Shown: positions 18,799 through 28,020, numbered from the stretch's first letter. The stretch is DNA of 64,000 bases from Gammaproteobacteria bacterium (GCA_022825505.1 JAJDWR010000027.1:62001-126000); one strand, 5' to 3'. Made by a program: numbers and translations. The notes: a model not told the origin generated them from the sequence alone.

Positions 18799-19746
18799 TC
18801 AGGCCGAAGGCAACGCGTCCACGTACTCCGCCATGCGCTGCAATGTCGCCGCGTTCGGAACCGCACCCCTGCCGCCCATCAGGTTATCCAGCATGTTCGC
18901 CGGCCTGCTCGTCGCCGGCGTAATGACCGTCACCGCGGGATGGGCTGCAACATACTTCAGGAAGAACTGAGCCCAGGATTCCGCACCGAACTCCGCCGCC
19001 CACCCGGGCACGTCGCGCCCCGATACCCGGTTCCACAGCCGCGTACGTCCGAACGGCGCGTAGACCAGCACGCCGATCCCGCGGTCCTGCGCCAGCGGCA
19101 GGATCGTTTCCGCGGCCAGCCGGTTGTCCACCGCGTAGTCCACGCCGATGAAGTCCAGCGAATAGTCGCGCATGACCTGGGCGAACTCGTCGTAGCGGCC
19201 CTGGCTGGTACACGTGATGCCGGTATAGCGCACGCGGCCTTCCGCCTTGAGTTCGTCCAGGATGCCCAGCTGCGTGGGCGGATCGCCCAGATTGTGTACC
19301 TGGATGAGGTCGATGGGCGTCTTGCGGATGTACTCGAAGGAAGTCTCCACCTGCTGCCACGCGCTCTCGGGATCCGCCGCCCCGCCCCCGCGGCCGGCCA
19401 CATTGAGCTTGGTGGCCCAGAAGACGCGGTCGCGAGCATCGATCTCGTTGATGATCGACCCGGCCACCTCTTCGGAGGCGCCATAGCTGGGAGCGGTATC
19501 GAACACGCTGCCGCCGTTGTCCAGCAGCGCCGTCAACACGCTGCGTAGCGCCGATACGTCGTCGCTGCGGGCCACCCGGGAAAACGTCGCCGAACTGCCA
19601 AGGCCGATGATGGGCAATTCCTCGCCGGTGGACGGAACCGCCCGGGTGATCATGGGCGCATCCTGCGCCTGCAGAAAGCGTGGGTGGATTGCCAGAGCCG
19701 TGCCGGCGGCGGCAGTCAGCCTGAGCCATTCGCGTCGTGTGTACAT
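18799..19746 (-). CDS. aldo/keto reductase with twin-arginine signal
   Basis: NAD(P)H-dependent oxidoreductase of the aldo/keto reductase superfamily, 315 residues. The N-terminus MYTRREWLRLTAAAGTALAI is a Tat signal with the twin arginine, ending before LQAQDAP, so the protein is probably folded with cofactor and exported to the periplasm. The barrel follows with FDTAPSYG (catalytic Asp and Tyr), ATKLN (Lys) and QVHNLG (His), completing the tetrad. Substrate unknown. Export is uncommon for this superfamily but is seen in Tat-signal AKR subgroups of Proteobacteria. The downstream barrel gene is two bases away. Confidence 0.88.
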   Translation of the reverse strand: MYTRREWLRLTAAAGTALAIHPRFLQAQDAPMITRAVPSTGEELPIIGLGSSATFSRVARSDDVSALRSVLTALLDNGGSVFDTAPSYGASEEVAGSIINEIDARDRVFWATKLNVAGRGGGAADPESAWQQVETSFEYIRKTPIDLIQVHNLGDPPTQLGILDELKAEGRVRYTGITCTSQGRYDEFAQVMRDYSLDFIGVDYAVDNRLAAETILPLAQDRGIGVLVYAPFGRTRLWNRVSGRDVPGWAAEFGAESWAQFFLKYVAAHPAVTVITPATSRPANMLDNLMGGRGAVPNAATLQRMAEYVDALPSA

Positions 19747-19851
19747 GGAGTTCTCCTCGGGTGAGCCGATTGAGCCTACCCGAGCGGAAAATGACGGGTC
19801 AACGGAACCTTCGTTAATATTTCTTTAGGTCGGATCGGCGAGCGCTGCGGG

Positions 19852-20880
19852 TCAGTTGCCGCTTCTTCTGGCGCCCTGTAGCGTCGCCATGCCGGGAGCA
19901 CGACGCTCCCGCAGTACGGCGCGGCGAAAGCGGAACAATTCGGCGGGCCGGCCGCCGGTCTTGCCGGATCGCTGTCCGGTACCTTCCACCAGGCCGGCTC
20001 GTTCCACCTGGCGCCTGAAGTTCTGCTTGTGCACGCGCAGCCCCGTGAGGGCCTCGACCACGCGCTGCAACTCCAGCAGGGTGAAGGTGGGCGGAAGCAG
20101 TTCGAATACCACCGGGCGGTATCTGAGCTTGCCGCGAATCCGTCCCAGTCCCGTCGCCAGGATGCGCCGGTGATCGAAGGCCATGGCTTCTCCCAGCGCG
20201 CCGTCGGACGGCAATTCGTCGGCCGGCATGTCGTCGTCGCGGCCGCGATCGGTCCAGTATTCCGATATGAGGCCCGCCTCGTAGAGGAGCTCATAGCGCT
20301 CGAGTACCTGGTAGGCGTCCCATCCCGCGTTGCCGAGCCCGAAACAGATCTCCACCCGCTCCCGCCGCTCTGCACTGCCGTGGGACCAGTCCAGAAGAGC
20401 GGACTCGATGTCGCCGATGATCCGCGGTCGTCCTCCGCGCCAGTCTTCCCAGGGAAAGTACCTGTAGCAGTGTTGCCAGCTTGAGTTTTCCGCCTGGGAA
20501 AGATCCCGCTCACGCGCCAGCGCGAGGTAACCCACGGACAGGACCCGGCTGCCCCCGGCGCGCTCCCGGGGGTCGCGTCCCTGATCGGCAAACGTGTAGA
20601 GCTGCTCCACGTAACCCAGTTCGCCCCCGGTTTTTTCGAGAACGGACCGGCGCATGCAGAGCTCCAGTGTCCGGTCGTTCTTCTCGTCGAAAGAGCCGAA
20701 GGGCAGCGCCGGCGGCAGATGCCACGTGTCCATGCCGAAGAAGTCCTCGCCCAGCTCCTGCGTGCCGACAGTGAGAACGCGAGGCTGATGAGCGGTCACG
20801 GCGAGAATGACCGCGTTCAGTCCGACCTCCAGTTCCGGCTTGCGCGGCTCCGATGGCCCCACGCCGGATTGGCCGGACAT
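19852..20880 (-). CDS. NrtR-like regulator: degenerate Nudix domain plus winged helix
   Basis: Resembles the NrtR family (COG4111), which pairs an ADP-ribose-sensing Nudix domain with a C-terminal winged helix and represses NAD biosynthesis genes. The N-terminal part has RRSVLEKTGG in place of a catalytic Nudix box, then YVEQLYTFADQGRDPRE and SVGYLALARERDL, all NrtR-typical. The C-terminal 90 residues (FTLLELQRVVEALTGLRVHK, GGRPAELFRFRR) match the DNA-binding part. At 342 residues it is about 100 longer than classical NrtR; the extra lies in the middle. It follows the thioredoxin gene by two bases and lies 2 kb from nadA-nadB, its likely target. Confidence 0.8.
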   Translation of the reverse strand: MSGQSGVGPSEPRKPELEVGLNAVILAVTAHQPRVLTVGTQELGEDFFGMDTWHLPPALPFGSFDEKNDRTLELCMRRSVLEKTGGELGYVEQLYTFADQGRDPRERAGGSRVLSVGYLALARERDLSQAENSSWQHCYRYFPWEDWRGGRPRIIGDIESALLDWSHGSAERRERVEICFGLGNAGWDAYQVLERYELLYEAGLISEYWTDRGRDDDMPADELPSDGALGEAMAFDHRRILATGLGRIRGKLRYRPVVFELLPPTFTLLELQRVVEALTGLRVHKQNFRRQVERAGLVEGTGQRSGKTGGRPAELFRFRRAVLRERRAPGMATLQGARRSGN

Positions 20881-20882
20881 GC

Positions 20883-21413
20883 TCAGAGCAGCCGCAGGAG
20901 GATCTCTTCGGCTTCCTCGAAGGTCACCTCGCCGGGTTTCTGCACATAGCGGATGATGCCGTCACGATCCACGAACGCGTTGAACGGCAGGCCGCCGTAG
21001 GTGTTGCCGTAGGCTTCGCTGATGTCCATGACGTCGAAGATGTCCCCGTAGACGATGGGAAAATCGATCGGGACCTCGTCGAGAAACTCGATGACCTTGT
21101 CGAGGGAATCCGCACCCAGCCCCACCACCTCGAACCCCTGATCGCCGTAATCGGCGCGCAGCCGGTTGAAGGCGGGCATTTCCTTGCGGCAGGGAATGCA
21201 CCAGCTCGCCCAGAAGTCCACCAGGAGCACCTGGCCGTCCCACTCCGAAACGGACCGGGTTCCGCCGTCGACGGTCGACAGCGTGAAGTCGGGACGGTAG
21301 GGGGCGTTGGTCACATGGGAGAAGCGCTCGGTGTCCAGGTCCTGCGCAACGACGGTCATCGACGCTACAAGAATCGCCGGTACCGACAGGAAACCGGGTA
21401 CGCGTATGCTCAT
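20883..21413 (-). CDS. TlpA/ResA-like periplasmic thioredoxin
   Basis: Thiol-disulfide oxidoreductase of the AhpC/TSA-TlpA group, 176 residues. A hydrophobic signal segment (residues about 6-22, ending VVAQ) should export or anchor it. The active site reads DFWASWCIPCRKEMPAF, the WCxPC motif followed by the KExP feature of TlpA-like proteins, and LPFNAFVDRDG holds the cis-proline loop. I chose the ATG at 21413 with GGGAGAG upstream; the open frame extends 14 codons further. It probably reduces disulfides in exported proteins. It is the upstream partner of the NrtR-like gene, which starts two bases past its stop, with no obvious functional link. Confidence 0.88.
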   Translation of the reverse strand: MSIRVPGFLSVPAILVASMTVVAQDLDTERFSHVTNAPYRPDFTLSTVDGGTRSVSEWDGQVLLVDFWASWCIPCRKEMPAFNRLRADYGDQGFEVVGLGADSLDKVIEFLDEVPIDFPIVYGDIFDVMDISEAYGNTYGGLPFNAFVDRDGIIRYVQKPGEVTFEEAEEILLRLL

Positions 21414-21598
21414 CACAGAAACTCTCCCAGGCGATTCATGGCGCCTCGCCGACACAAGCGCGGTGTCTCCTCAAGGCCATTTTTCCGCCGCCAAGTATAG
21501 CCCAGCAACCGTTGCCCGTCGGTTACACTGGCGGCCTGTAGAGATGGCCCCGCGTCGCGCGGACACGGACGAGGCGACCGGCTGCACAGGCGCCGACG

Positions 21599-22525
21599 AT
21601 GGAATCGTTCTGGATCGACAAGCTCCTTGCCGACGAAATCCTCATCATCGACGGGGGCACGGGCAGCGAATTGCAGCGCCGCGGCGTGGCCATGGACGCG
21701 AATGCCTGGAGCGGCGCGGCGGCACTCGGGCATGAAGCGCTGCTCAGGGAAATCCATGTGGATTACATCGGCGCCGGCGCCGAAGTGATCACGGCCAACA
21801 CGTTCGGAACGACGCGATTCGTGCTGGCGTCCGCCGGACTGGACGACGAGTTCGAGCGAATCAACCGCAGGGCCATGAGGGCGGCCAGGCAGGCCCGGGA
21901 GGACGCGGCCGCAGGCCCCGTCGCCATCGCCGGTTCGCTGTCGTGCCTGCCGCCGGGGAACGACCCGGTCGCCTATCCCGAACCGCGCGAGGAACTGGAC
22001 GCCTATCGGGAACTGGCGGACCTCCTGGCCGCGGATGGCGCCGACCTCATCGCGCTGGAGATGATGGAAGACACGGTCCACGCCCGCATGGCCATGGCCG
22101 CAGCCGTCGAGACCGGGTTGCCCGTCTGGCTGGGCGTCAGTACCCGAGTGAGCGAAGCAGGCGACCGTCTGGTGGGATTCGACTTCCCGGAGACCCCGCT
22201 GGCCGATCCATTGGAAGCCCTCATCCCGATGCAACCGGCCGTGGTCAATGTCATGCATACGCCCCCGGAAGCGGTCGGACCGGCCCTGAACGAGCTGAAG
22301 CGACGGTGGGACGGACCTTGCGGCGCCTATCCCGAACTGGGCGATTTCGAGGCTCCCGACTGGCAATTCACGCAGCAACTTACCCCAGGCGAGTTCGTCA
22401 GCCTCGCCGCGGAGTGGGTGCGGCAGGGTGCAAGGCTGCTGGGCGGTTGCTGCGGAACGCTGCCGGAACACATTCTCGCGCTGAAGGAGGCCAAAGAGGA
22501 CCTGCTCGCTGCGCGGCGGGTCTGA
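21599..22525 (+). CDS. homocysteine S-methyltransferase family protein (BHMT/MmuM-like)
   Basis: Zn-dependent methyltransferase barrel, 308 residues, that would move a methyl group from betaine, S-methylmethionine or a similar donor to homocysteine. The start IIDGGTGSELQRRGV and the distal zinc motif LLGGCCGTLPEH (cysteines near residue 282) are clear. At the first zinc-ligand position, where characterised enzymes have Asn-Cys, this protein reads VVNVMHTPPEAV. In this window a betaine-type methyl donor would fit, but that is context only. It is divergent from the thioredoxin gene and convergent with the GST gene. Confidence 0.85.
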   Translation: MESFWIDKLLADEILIIDGGTGSELQRRGVAMDANAWSGAAALGHEALLREIHVDYIGAGAEVITANTFGTTRFVLASAGLDDEFERINRRAMRAARQAREDAAAGPVAIAGSLSCLPPGNDPVAYPEPREELDAYRELADLLAADGADLIALEMMEDTVHARMAMAAAVETGLPVWLGVSTRVSEAGDRLVGFDFPETPLADPLEALIPMQPAVVNVMHTPPEAVGPALNELKRRWDGPCGAYPELGDFEAPDWQFTQQLTPGEFVSLAAEWVRQGARLLGGCCGTLPEHILALKEAKEDLLAARRV

Positions 22526-22550
22526 CGATGCGTATCGCCAGGGCGGCGCG

Positions 22551-22567
22551 TCCGCATTTTTTGCGGA
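22551..22567. terminator. weak hairpin between convergent genes
   Basis: TCCGCA, a five-T loop and TGCGGA form a 6-bp hairpin in the 120-base gap between the convergent methyltransferase and GST genes. There is no clear U-run after it on either strand, so it is only a possible shared terminator. Confidence 0.3.
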
Positions 22568-22645
22568 ATTGTACTGACCCGGACGGACTCTGAAGCCGAT
22601 ACCCTGCGTACCGCCGGCGCAATCGAGGTCCGTGAGGCGAGCGGA

Positions 22646-23278
22646 TTAGCCGGGTATCGGAATCTCGTCGCTCGTGGCCGGCACGAAGTAGCCGCGCTGC
22701 ACCGCCGGCCGTTCGGCGATCTGCAGGTACCATCGCAGCACGTTCGGGTAATCGTGCAGGTCAATCTCCTGGCGCGGATGGCGGGCGATCCAGGGCCATG
22801 TCGCGATGTCGGCGATGCTGTACTCGCCGGCAAGGTATTCCTCGTCGCCGAGACGCCTGTCCAGCACTCCGTAGATGCGCTTCGTCTCGTTGTGATAGCG
22901 CGTTTCCGCGTAGGGCGCCTTGCCCTTGTTGTAGAACAGGAAGTGGTGGGTCTGCCCGAGCATCGGGCCGACGCTGCCCATCTGCATCATCAGCCACTCC
23001 AGCACCTGCCAGCGCCGGGCGCCCGACTCCGGGAACAGGCGCCCCGTCTTTTCCGCCAGGTAGATCAATATGGCCGCCGACTCCATCAGGCTCACACCCG
23101 CGTCCGTATCCACGATCGCGGGAATCTTGTTGTTCGGGCTGATCCTGAGAAAATCCGGCTCGAACTGCTCATCCCTGCCGATATGCACGGGAATGACCCG
23201 ATACGGCAGCTCAAGCTCCTCCAGCATGATGGAAACCTTCCGCCCATTCGGCGTACTCCAGGTGTATAGCTCAATCAT
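22646..23278 (-). CDS. glutathione S-transferase, YfcG/Ure2p-like
   Basis: Cytosolic GST of the Nu-class type, 210 residues. The start MIELYTWSTPNGRKVSIMLE and ISPNNKIPAIVD closely follow E. coli YfcG, which acts as a disulfide-bond oxidoreductase on glutathione. The helical C-terminal domain (SIADIATWPWIARH) is complete. I chose the ATG at 23278, preceded by GGAAGGAC, because the longer open frame to 23656 translates the repeat region. It stands alone on its strand. A role in detoxification or redox control is family knowledge; a lignin-ether role is possible near lig genes but the sequence looks more like YfcG than LigE/F. Confidence 0.9.
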   Translation of the reverse strand: MIELYTWSTPNGRKVSIMLEELELPYRVIPVHIGRDEQFEPDFLRISPNNKIPAIVDTDAGVSLMESAAILIYLAEKTGRLFPESGARRWQVLEWLMMQMGSVGPMLGQTHHFLFYNKGKAPYAETRYHNETKRIYGVLDRRLGDEEYLAGEYSIADIATWPWIARHPRQEIDLHDYPNVLRWYLQIAERPAVQRGYFVPATSDEIPIPG

Positions 23279-23388
23279 CCGGCGTCCTTCCCTTGTCTTT
23301 CGCCACAATGGCAACGCGACTGCCGAAACATAGCGCACCCCAAATCCCGGAGTCCAATCAGAGTCACAAGCCCAAACCAACCCACATA

Positions 23389-23604
23389 GCGAAGGCATGC
23401 ACGGTAACGGCTTGCACGCGTCGTGGGCTCGGAGCGGGGCCACGGATGGCCAGGAGCACCGAGCCCCGATTTGAGCCCGCCATGGATGGCGGGCGAAATT
23501 AAGCGTGCAAGCCGTTGCCGTGCATGCCTTCGCGGGCTGGCAAGTGCGACTAATGGATGGCGGGCGAACTTGAGCATGCAAGCCATTGCCGTACATGCCT
23601 TCGC
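23389..23604. repeat. structured repeat, copy 1: 31-nt inverted arms, 83-nt core, plus half copy
   Basis: Left arm 23389-23419 and right arm 23503-23533 are 31-base inverted repeats with a single mismatch that would be U-G in RNA. They enclose an 83-base core that folds into two hairpins (stems 23425-23432/23459-23466 and 23475-23482/23487-23494). From 23534 a second half follows, repeating the end of the core and a third arm at 23574-23604, offset 71 bases from the right arm. The same plan recurs at 26353 with unrelated arm sequence. It occupies most of the 402-base gap between the GST and GlcD-like genes. No protein is likely here. Confidence 0.85.
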
Positions 23605-23680
23605 GGGCCGCCAAGCGCGACACAATCCCTTGGACAATTCCCGCCCGAGTCCCCAAAATGGCGCCAATGAGGTACCGGAG

Positions 23681-25087
23681 ATGAGCGCCATTTCGGTAAG
23701 TGTGCGCGACGGCATCGTCGACCGCCTGCGCACCCGTCTCGCGGATGGCGCCGTTCTAAGCGGCGCTGACATCGGCGATCGATACAGCGTGGACTACACC
23801 GGGGAAAATCCGCATCGCCCCGTCGCCGTAGTCAAACCAGGCTCCACCGATGAAGTCGCGGTCGTGCTGCGAACCTGCTCCGAATTCGCCCAGCCGGTGG
23901 TGGTGCAGGGCGGGCTCACCGGCCTCGCGGGAGGGGCCACGCCCAGAAAGGGCGAGATCGCCATGTCGCTGGAGCGGCTTAACGGAATCGAGGAGCTCGA
24001 CCCCGTGTCGATGACCATTACCGCCCGAGCCGGCACGCCGCTGCAGGCGGTTCAGGAAGCCGCGGCGGAAGCCGGCCTGCTCCTGCCGCTGGACTTCGGC
24101 GCCCGGGGCTCCTGCCATATCGGTGGCGCCATCGCCACCAACGCCGGGGGCAACCAGGTGATCCGCTTCGGCATGGCCCGCAACCTCGTGCTTGGCCTGG
24201 AAGCGGTGCTGGCCGACGGTACCGTCATCAGCTCCATGAACAAGATGCTCAAGAACAACGCCGGCTACGACCTGAAACAGCTCTTTGTGGGCACCGAGGG
24301 CACGCTGGGCGTCATTACCCGGGTCGTTCTGCGCCTGGTGCCCCGCCTGTCGAGCCGGTGTACCGCGCTGTGCACCGCAGAATCGTTCGAGCATGCTGTC
24401 ACTTTGCTGCGCACGGTGCAGACCGGTCTGGCGGGGTCGATCAGCGCCTACGAGGTGATGTGGGCGAGCTACTACGACAAGGTGCTGGAAATCGTCGAGA
24501 CGCTGCGTTCGCCCTTCGCGGACTCTCATTCGTTCTACGTACTCGTGGAGACCGAAGGCGTGGACCAGAGCAGCGACGCCGAGCGGTTCGAGTCGGTGCT
24601 GGCCGGGGCGCTGGAGTCGGAAACCATCACCGACGCCGTGATCGCCCGGTCCGAGGGCGAACGGCAGACATTCTGGGCGATCCGCGACGGGGTAGGGGAG
24701 ATCACACCCGCGTTGTCGCCCTACGTGCCCCTGGACGTGAGCATGGACATCGTGGCGATGCCGCGGTTCCTCGAGGCGTTCGACCGGGCGCTTGCGGCCG
24801 AGTTGCCGAACTCGCTGAACCTGGTGTTCGGCCACCTGGGAGACAACAATCTGCACCTGTTCGTGACCACCGACCACGAAGCGCAGAACGACAGGGTGGT
24901 GGAACTGGCATACGGCCTCGTGGGCGAGTGCGGCGGCTCGATCTCGGCCGAGCACGGGGTCGGCAGCCTGAAACGCGACTTCCTGCACCATTCCAGGACG
25001 TCCCGGGAGATCGACCTGATGGGCCGGCTCAAGCAGGCGCTGGACCCGCGCGGAATCCTGAATCCGGGCCGGGTGATCCCGGGCTGA
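23681..25087 (+). CDS. GlcD-family FAD-linked 2-hydroxyacid dehydrogenase
   Basis: Flavoprotein of the D-lactate/glycolate/D-2-hydroxyglutarate dehydrogenase group, 468 residues. The PCMH-type FAD domain shows VVVQGGLTGLAGGATP, then GSCHIGGAIATNAGGNQVIR and LFVGTEGTLGVITR. The C-terminal cap has FGHLGDNNLHLFV and SAEHGVGSLKRDFL, with the histidines that bind the active-site metal in D-2-hydroxyacid dehydrogenases. I chose the ATG at 23681; the frame is open back to 23423 but only through the structured repeat. The pobA gene follows 71 bases downstream. It may oxidise a hydroxyacid from aromatic or glycolate metabolism; the substrate is not decided by sequence. Confidence 0.88.
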   Translation: MSAISVSVRDGIVDRLRTRLADGAVLSGADIGDRYSVDYTGENPHRPVAVVKPGSTDEVAVVLRTCSEFAQPVVVQGGLTGLAGGATPRKGEIAMSLERLNGIEELDPVSMTITARAGTPLQAVQEAAAEAGLLLPLDFGARGSCHIGGAIATNAGGNQVIRFGMARNLVLGLEAVLADGTVISSMNKMLKNNAGYDLKQLFVGTEGTLGVITRVVLRLVPRLSSRCTALCTAESFEHAVTLLRTVQTGLAGSISAYEVMWASYYDKVLEIVETLRSPFADSHSFYVLVETEGVDQSSDAERFESVLAGALESETITDAVIARSEGERQTFWAIRDGVGEITPALSPYVPLDVSMDIVAMPRFLEAFDRALAAELPNSLNLVFGHLGDNNLHLFVTTDHEAQNDRVVELAYGLVGECGGSISAEHGVGSLKRDFLHHSRTSREIDLMGRLKQALDPRGILNPGRVIPG

Positions 25088-25149
25088 TGGCGCGGCGGAC
25101 CGGCATTTCGATCGATGCGAACGGGCCTGCCGCGCGCCGGTAATGCTGA

Positions 25150-26328
<1,179 letters not shown>

Positions 26329-26352
26329 CAAAACGCCCGATCAAACCTTGTA

Positions 26353-26555
26353 GCGAGGGTGGAGGCAGACAATGCTCGCTCGCGTCGTGGGCGCGGCGCG
26401 GGGCCATGGATGGCCAGGAGCGCCGCGCCCCGATTCGAGCCCGCCAGGGATGGCGGGGGAGATTGAGCGAGCGAGCATTGTCTGCCTCCACCCTCGCGGG
26501 GCCGGGTATCGTGGGCGACGTAAAGCGAGCGAACACTGTCTGCCTGCGCCCTCGC
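26353..26555. repeat. structured repeat, copy 2: 31-nt inverted arms, 83-nt core, plus third arm
   Basis: Left arm 26353-26383 and right arm 26467-26497 are perfect 31-base inverted repeats. The 83-base core between them is alignable without gaps to copy 1 with about ten differences, including a T-A to G-C change on both sides of the first inner stem. The arms share almost nothing with copy 1 except gcga/tcgc ends. A third arm at 26525-26555 repeats the right arm with four changes. A 10-bp hairpin (26553-26562 with 26576-26585) follows. It fills the 300-base gap between pobA and the RidA-like gene. Confidence 0.87.
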
Positions 26556-26628
26556 GGGCTTGAAGTCGCGATTCACAAGCCCGCGATGAAGCTCGTATCA
26601 TGAAGTTGTCGACTTTGGAGGACCAATC

Positions 26629-27156
26629 ATGATTTCAGCGACGAATCCTGCGCATACCGGTCGCGCCATCCTTCTCGGAGCCGCACTGGTTTTCCTTACC
26701 GCTGCCTGCGAGACCGGCGGTCCGGCCTTCGAGTACATCCGCTTGCCGGGGACGGAGATCGGAGGAGGCACCAACCAGCCGTTTACCTCCGCCATCAAGG
26801 TCCGCTCGGGCACCATCGTTTTCCTGTCGGGAACGGTGGGGGCGGGTCCGCATAGCCATCCGCATGTTCCAGCCGAGTTCGATCATCTCGATTTCAGCAC
26901 GGAAGCCCAGGCTGAACGGGTCATGGAGAGCCTGAAGGAGATGGTCGAGGCGGCTGGCGGCGAATTGACCGACATCATCCAGGTCACAAGGTTCATGCGA
27001 GATGTGGGCGCCAACCAGGACGCAGTAAACGAGGTGATGAATCGCTATTGGGGGCCGGATCACCGCCCGGCCAGTACCACCCTGGAAATCGTGCGTCTTG
27101 CAACCGATCCGCGCTTCATTCTGGAGGTCGAGGCAGTGGCCGTAGTGGACGACTGA
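26629..27156 (+). CDS. RidA/YjgF-family lipoprotein
   Basis: 175 residues with a lipoprotein signal: VFLTAAC, lipid-carrying cysteine at residue 27. The remainder is a RidA-fold domain (FLSGTVGAGP, AERVMESLKEMVEAAGG, TRFMRDVGANQDAVNEVMNR). Cytosolic RidA deaminates reactive enamines using an arginine in a PARS-type motif; here that place reads RPASTTLEIVRL, with serine instead, so the classical activity is doubtful. Anchoring to a membrane is also unusual for the family. GGAGG precedes the ATG. Binding of a small ligand or another reaction in the periplasm is possible but unproven. Confidence 0.83.
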   Translation: MISATNPAHTGRAILLGAALVFLTAACETGGPAFEYIRLPGTEIGGGTNQPFTSAIKVRSGTIVFLSGTVGAGPHSHPHVPAEFDHLDFSTEAQAERVMESLKEMVEAAGGELTDIIQVTRFMRDVGANQDAVNEVMNRYWGPDHRPASTTLEIVRLATDPRFILEVEAVAVVDD

Positions 27157-27275
27157 GCGGCTTGACGAACCGCGCTCCGAGTCCCGCGTTCGGCAGCAGC
27201 GCGCGGGTGCCGGTTGAGGCGGCGCACGCGGGATGCAGTCGGCGCAAAGCGCGCAGCCGCCGGGCCCGAAATGCA

Positions 27276-27301
27276 GAGCGCCGGGCGAGTACCCGGCGCT
27301 C
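27276..27301. terminator. strong GC hairpin between ridA-like and hsp20 genes
   Basis: GAGCGCCGGG, loop CGAGTA, CCCGGCGCTC: a perfect 10-bp stem in the gap between convergent genes, well placed to end transcription from both sides. Only short, weak T-tracts flank it. Confidence 0.55.
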
Positions 27302-27334
27302 GCATCCTTCAGCGATCGGTTGAGGTGCTACCCG

Positions 27335-27781
27335 TTACGCGGCAATCTGCTTGTGCGACGCGCCGCGTCCGATCTCGATGGTGCGCGGCTTGAGCGCTTC
27401 GGGCACCTCGCGAACGAGGTCGATGTGCAGCAGGCCGTTCTCGAGGTTGGCCCCGCTGACCCGAACATGGGTCGCCAGTTGGAAGGCGCGCTTGAAGCCT
27501 CGCGTCGTGATGCCCTGGTGCAGGTAGGTCCGGCCTTCGTTTCGAGCCTCGGCCGGCTTGCCCTCAATGGTCACCGTGGCGTCCCTGGCCTCGATCGAAA
27601 GCTCGCTCTCGTCGAACCCGGCAGCCTCCATGGTGATGCGGTAATCGTTCTCGTCCACCTTCTCGATGTTGTAGAGCGGATAGCCCTCGTCGCCGGTTCG
27701 CGAACTGGCCTCCAGCGCATTCATCATGCGATCGAAACCGATGGTGGAGCGGAACAGGGGAGTGAAGTCCAAACGTGTCAT
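27335..27781 (-). CDS. small heat shock protein, Hsp20/IbpA-like
   Basis: ATP-independent holdase chaperone of 148 residues. The alpha-crystallin domain spans about residues 38-130: YNIEKVDENDYRITMEAAGF, then LSIEARDATVTIEG, and the GLLHIDLVREVPE strand. The start resembles IbpA (MTRLDFTPLFRSTIGFDRM). GGAGGAAATGAATC-ATG gives a strong ribosome site. A sigma-32-type promoter lies about 110 bases upstream. The roughly 100-base leader contains UUGC near the Shine-Dalgarno region, as in some ROSE thermometers, but I cannot confirm a fold. Confidence 0.93.
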   Translation of the reverse strand: MTRLDFTPLFRSTIGFDRMMNALEASSRTGDEGYPLYNIEKVDENDYRITMEAAGFDESELSIEARDATVTIEGKPAEARNEGRTYLHQGITTRGFKRAFQLATHVRVSGANLENGLLHIDLVREVPEALKPRTIEIGRGASHKQIAA

Positions 27782-27888
27782 GATTCATTTCCTCCGTATT
27801 GCAACAGTCTGGTTTGCGAAATCGCCCTTTAGCGGCGTCCTGTGGTGCTCTGGGTCCGCCTTCAGCGGCGAGTCCCGGGCACGTCTCT

Positions 27889-27917
27889 GATATAGGAACG
27901 GCTCCCGGAATTTCAAG
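27889..27917 (-). promoter_or_regulatory. sigma-32 (heat shock) promoter of hsp20
   Basis: Reading leftwards, CTTGAAA (27917-27911), 14 bases, then CCTATATC (27896-27889). This fits the heat-shock consensus CTTGAAA-N11-16-CCCCATNT well at -35 and moderately at -10, and it faces the hsp20 gene. Confidence 0.75.
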
Positions 27918-27958
27918 GCCCCGGAATCCGGGAACTGTCTGGGCGGGCCGGGCCTGAG

Positions 27959-28020
27959 CGCCGCGCAGGAGCGGCAGCAGGACCGTCGGCAGGAGCACCG
28001 GCGGTAGAGCAGGCAGGAGC
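27959..28020. repeat. short GC-rich degenerate repeats (gcaggagc-like)
   Basis: The stretch between the hsp20 promoter and the next gene carries several copies of a gcaggag/gcaggac motif with irregular spacing. No gene is convincing here; it looks like low-complexity sequence. Confidence 0.4.

Noticed and set aside
23423-23680. N-terminal extension of the GlcD-like protein
   Set aside because: The frame is open but reads through the structured repeat; family similarity begins after the ATG at 23681.
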